Of a stretch of DNA of 64,000 nucleotides, positions 62,353 through 64,000 are shown one piece after another. Position numbers and translations under genes: made by a program. Every line of letters begins with the position of its first letter. Position 1 is the stretch's first letter. Location of the stretch: the NCBI RefSeq assembly GCF_000429045.1, contig NZ_AUBC01000007.1:124001-188000 (forward strand), given 5' to 3'. Origin of the DNA: Salinarimonas rosea DSM 21201. Lineage in GTDB: Bacteria > Pseudomonadota > Alphaproteobacteria > Rhizobiales > Beijerinckiaceae. The notes below the pieces were generated by a model. That model saw nothing but the letters and a program-made list of their open reading frames with translations. It did no database searches and was not told the origin of the DNA.

Positions 62353-63876
62353 ATGATGCATCGGATCCTCGACACCGCCGCGATGTGCGAAGCCGACCGG
62401 CGCACCATCGCCGCAGGCCGGCCCGGCATCGCGCTGATGGAGGCCGCCGGCGCCGCGGTCGCGGACGCGGCCGCGGGGCTCGTCCCGCACGGCGCCCGCG
62501 TGCTCGTCGCCTGCGGGCCCGGCAACAACGGCGGCGACGGCTTCGTCGCCGCGCGCCTCCTCGCCGCGCGCGGCTTCGCGCCGACCGTCGCCCTGCTCGG
62601 CGAGCGGGCCCGGCTCGCGGGGGACGCCGCGACGGCGGCATCGGCCTGGAGCGGGCGCGTCACCGCGCCGGGAGAGGCGGATCCGCGAATCATCCCCCTC
62701 GCGCAGATCGACCCCGCCGCGTTCGACCTCGCGATCGACGCCCTCTTCGGCGCGGGCCTCGCCCGCGACGTCGACGGCACGGCGGCGGCGTTCCTCGAGC
62801 AGCTGGCGGGGACGGGCATCCCCGTCGTCGCCGTCGACGTGCCCTCGGGCGTGGACGGCGACACCGGCCGGGTGCGCGGCACCGCCTGCCCGGCGACGCT
62901 CACCGTCACCTTCGCGCGCCGCAAGCCCGGCCACCTCCTGATGCCGGGTCGCTCGCTGTGCGGCCGCCTCGTCGTCGCCGACATCGGCATTCCGGATGCG
63001 GTGATCGAGGGACTGGCGCCCCGGACCTCCGCCAACGAGCAGGCGCTGTGGCGCGACGCTTTTCCGCACCCGGCCCTCGACGCGCACAAGTACGCGCGCG
63101 GGCACGCGCTCGTGCTCTCGGGACCCGCCGACGCCACCGGCGCGGCCCGGCTGGTGGCGCGCGGCGCGCTGCGGATCGGGGCGGGCGCCGTCACCGTCGG
63201 CTCGCCGCGCGACGCGCTGGCCGTGAACGCCGCCCACCTCACCGCGATCATGCTGCGGCCGTGCGACGACGCCGCGGACCTGGCGGGGCTGCTGGAGGAC
63301 GCGCGCCTGAACGTCGTCGCGCTCGGCCCGGGCCTCGGGCGCGGGCGGGCGCGGGCGCTCGTCGAGGCCGCGGCGGGGGCCACGCACGCGGCGGATCGCG
63401 CGCTCGTGCTCGACGCCGATGCGCTCACCGCCTTCGCCGGCGAGCACGCGGCGCTGGCCGCGCTGTGCGCGCGGATGGGCGCCGTCGTCGCGACGCCGCA
63501 CGCCGGGGAGTTCGCCAAGCTGTTCTCGCAGTGCGCGCAGGCGCGCGAGGCACCCTCGAAGCTCGCGGCGGCGCGGGCGGGGGCGGCGGCGCTCGGGATC
63601 GTCCTCGTCGACAAGGGCCCGGACACGGTGATCGCGGCGCCGGACGGACGCGCCGCGATCAACGCCACCGGCACGCCCTACCTGGCGACCGCCGGCTCGG
63701 GCGACGTGCTGGCCGGCTTCGTCGCCGGGCTGCTCGCGCAGGGCATGCCGGCTTTCGAGGCCGCCTGCGCGGCGGTGTGGCTGCACGGGTGCGCGGGCGC
63801 GCGCCTGGGGCCGGGGCTGATCGCGGAGGACCTCCCCGAGGTGCTGCCGGGCGTGCTCGGGGAGGTGCTGGCGTGA
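62353..63876 (+). CDS. Bifunctional NAD(P)HX epimerase / ADP-dependent NAD(P)HX dehydratase
   Basis: A 507-residue fusion. The N-terminal YjeF_N epimerase domain (1 to about 215) contains ACGPGNNGGDGFVAARLL and VDVPSGVDGDTG. The C-terminal ribokinase-fold dehydratase has VLSGPADATGAARLVARGAL in part, ATPHAGEFAKLF, VLVDKGPDTVIA and TAGSGDVLAGFVAGLLAQG. Together they repair hydrated NADH and NADPH in the cytoplasm. The start at 62353 follows AGGGGA; the next codon is also ATG. It is divergent from glnB. Confidence 0.95.
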   Translation: MMHRILDTAAMCEADRRTIAAGRPGIALMEAAGAAVADAAAGLVPHGARVLVACGPGNNGGDGFVAARLLAARGFAPTVALLGERARLAGDAATAASAWSGRVTAPGEADPRIIPLAQIDPAAFDLAIDALFGAGLARDVDGTAAAFLEQLAGTGIPVVAVDVPSGVDGDTGRVRGTACPATLTVTFARRKPGHLLMPGRSLCGRLVVADIGIPDAVIEGLAPRTSANEQALWRDAFPHPALDAHKYARGHALVLSGPADATGAARLVARGALRIGAGAVTVGSPRDALAVNAAHLTAIMLRPCDDAADLAGLLEDARLNVVALGPGLGRGRARALVEAAAGATHAADRALVLDADALTAFAGEHAALAALCARMGAVVATPHAGEFAKLFSQCAQAREAPSKLAAARAGAAALGIVLVDKGPDTVIAAPDGRAAINATGTPYLATAGSGDVLAGFVAGLLAQGMPAFEAACAAVWLHGCAGARLGPGLIAEDLPEVLPGVLGEVLA

Positions 63877-63895
63877 GGGGCCGGGCCGACCGGCC

Positions 63896-64000
63896 TCACA
63901 TAGTCGGCATCTTGCCGCCGCCGACGCCGGGTCGCACCGGCACGACGTCGGGCTCGGCACCGCGGGTCTTGCCGGGGTCGGTGAGCTCGGGGTCGTTCAC
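63896..64000 (-). CDS. C-terminal end of a possible small hypothetical protein (partial)
   Basis: A reading frame enters from the right edge and ends at 63896: LTDPGKTRGAEPDVVPVRPGV, then GGGKMPTM. It is Pro- and Gly-rich and low in complexity, with no recognisable domain. A GTG at the window edge could be its start, giving 34 residues, or it could continue outside. It converges on the NAD(P)HX gene. Reality is uncertain. Confidence 0.3.
   Translation of the reverse strand: MNDPELTDPGKTRGAEPDVVPVRPGVGGGKMPTM

Overview
The window is very GC-rich (about 70%) with dense, translationally coupled operons. It looks like an alphaproteobacterial chromosome, probably Hyphomicrobiales or a relative. 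The best placement evidence is the block lon, HU gene, tRNA-Val(UAC), tRNA-Asp(GUC) and the glnB-glnA pair divergent from a fused NAD(P)HX repair gene, both familiar alphaproteobacterial arrangements. I saw no insertion sequence, phage gene, CRISPR array or rRNA gene.

From 1 to about 55.5 kb the window is almost entirely catabolic: six periplasmic binding-protein genes, four complete and one probably complete ABC importer, and many amino-acid-type enzymes. (1) 1-11572, minus strand: a ribose-type ABC importer, then a 3-hydroxyisobutyrate-dehydrogenase-like enzyme, a ThuA protein, a cytoplasmic regulator fusing a winged helix to a solute-binding-protein domain, an SDR dehydrogenase, an M24 'peptidase' with one metal ligand changed to Cys, and a thiamine-dependent 2-oxoacid dehydrogenase E1 (the beta subunit runs off the left edge). 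(2) 12085-21451, minus: a polyamine-type (Pot) ABC importer with a metallo-amidohydrolase, an isochorismatase/N-carbamoylsarcosine-amidase-like hydrolase, a gamma-glutamyltransferase and an orphan peptide-type binding protein. (3) 21856-34260: a hydroxyproline region in two divergent units. It has a polar amino acid importer, an enolase-superfamily enzyme resembling 4-hydroxyproline-betaine epimerase or cis-3-hydroxyproline dehydratase, two different proline-racemase-family enzymes (Ser/Cys and Cys/Cys active sites), a D-amino-acid dehydrogenase, a 2-oxoglutarate-semialdehyde dehydrogenase, a GntR regulator, a pyrroline-carboxylate-reductase-like enzyme and a pyrroline-4-hydroxy-2-carboxylate deaminase. 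Together these can take 4-hydroxyproline to 2-oxoglutarate and, plausibly, 3-hydroxyproline to proline. (4) 34261-47967, plus: a second aldehyde dehydrogenase, a ThDP decarboxylase/synthase-like enzyme, a peptide-type importer with fused ATPases, an HDAC-fold deacetylase, a GntR regulator, an M20 carbamoylase-type amidase, and a hydroxylysine-kinase-like protein coupled to a phospho-lyase-type class III aminotransferase. (5) 47988-55529: another peptide-type importer (permeases and ATPases plus, binding protein minus) with an XRE-cupin regulator, a GAF protein and a canonical M24 peptidase.

From 55.8 kb to the end the content is housekeeping: a BCP-type peroxiredoxin, a palindromic repeat unit, two tRNAs, HU, Lon, glutamine synthetase, PII protein and NAD(P)HX epimerase/dehydratase.

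The most interesting reading is that hydroxyproline and hydroxylysine catabolism lie side by side. Both are collagen-type modified amino acids, and the two units share a divergent control region. A 17-bp sequence repeated exactly at two distant promoter regions, with related GTATA(C/A) sites, suggests common GntR control. A second pattern is that five of the six binding-protein genes are followed by a strong GC-rich stem-loop.
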